64,000 nucleotides of DNA, taken from positions 1-64,000 of the forward strand of contig JACPDW010000036.1 in the NCBI GenBank assembly GCA_016183815.1, written 5' to 3'. Of this stretch, positions 63,911 through 64,000 are shown piece by piece. The translations under genes were made by a program, and so were the position numbers. Source of the stretch: Flavobacteriia bacterium (GTDB lineage Bacteria; Bacteroidota; Bacteroidia; Flavobacteriales_D; Crocinitomicaceae). Positions within the stretch are counted from its first letter, which is position 1, and every line of letters begins with the position of its first letter. The notes under the pieces are model-generated. The model made no database searches. It was not told the origin of the DNA and saw only the letters and a list, made by a program, of their open reading frames with translations.

Positions 63911-64000
63911 ATGAATAAAGTTTATTATCTCCTTTTTCTTTTAGTATTTACCTCAGCTGAATTAACTGCTCAAAAGAAAACGCTTACTTTAAGTGATGCG
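63911..64000 (+). CDS. Start of an exported protein, cut by the window end
   Basis: The first 30 codons from the ATG at 63911 are visible. They encode a clear signal peptide (VYYLLFLLVFTSAELTAQ) followed by KKTLTLSDA. The mature part might begin a TolC-type efflux protein or an S9 peptidase, both of which can open with such a segment. Too little is present to choose. Confidence 0.7.
   Translation, partial: MNKVYYLLFLLVFTSAELTAQKKTLTLSDA

Overview
The window looks like a chromosomal segment of a Bacteroidota bacterium, most likely of the order Flavobacteriales. The evidence is a strongly AT-rich sequence, several secreted proteins ending in type A type IX secretion (T9SS) sorting domains (PNPNNGSF-like start), two TonB-dependent receptors with carboxypeptidase-regulatory N-termini, a TPR / HisKA_2 kinase with a LytTR regulator, and many starts preceded by the Bacteroidota -7 promoter box TAnnTTTG. 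I saw no rRNA, tRNA, CRISPR array or complete insertion sequence.

Left part (1-14638): two T9SS-secreted proteins are followed by a 1.1 kb repeat hotspot (about 3447-4485). It holds an orphan copy of a sorting domain, two families of palindromic repeats and a small DUF559 nuclease gene bracketed by 11-bp inverted repeats. Then come a TonB-dependent receptor, a ferredoxin-NADP reductase-like flavoprotein, a Cys/Met-metabolism PLP enzyme overlapping an SDR oxidoreductase, and two tandem M43 metalloproteases with sorting domains.

Minus-strand block (14652-25219): a second TonB receptor with a small lipoprotein gene, a CoA-transferase subunit B (scoB), and a probable operon of a giant 14-repeat TPR-like protein, a small unknown protein, a GNAT acetyltransferase and the transglycosylase MltG.

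Centre (25387-33180): a DUF898 membrane protein and an M48 protease, then a two-component system that appears broken. The TPR histidine kinase is split by one in-frame TGA and the LytTR regulator is cut by one in-frame TAA. The intergenic region between the kinase and a divergent, repeat-rich T9SS surface protein has two 11-bp direct repeats 20 bp apart, laid out like a LytTR operator. A clear hairpin terminator ends the surface protein gene.

Polysaccharide locus (33221-60964): about 28 genes on the plus strand, mostly overlapping or within a few bases of each other. It contains sugar-modifying enzymes, an initiating sugar transferase, an export protein with six SLBB-like repeats, Ugd, Wzz, and a Gmd / Fcl-type reductase / ColD-like set that suggests GDP-colitose. 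A block from cytidylyltransferase to 2-hydroxyacid dehydrogenase (45364-51223) follows; it looks able to make a CMP-activated keto-deoxy sugar acid with a pyruvate aldolase in place of a NeuB/KdsA synthase. Downstream are a flippase, a polymerase, glycosyltransferases, and three DUF115 paralogues that resemble GT42 sialyltransferases by motif. That combination is the best candidate for an undescribed system here.

Right end (60999-64000): a methyltransferase on the minus strand, a five-CXXCH cytochrome, a DUF2461 protein, and the first 30 codons of an exported protein.
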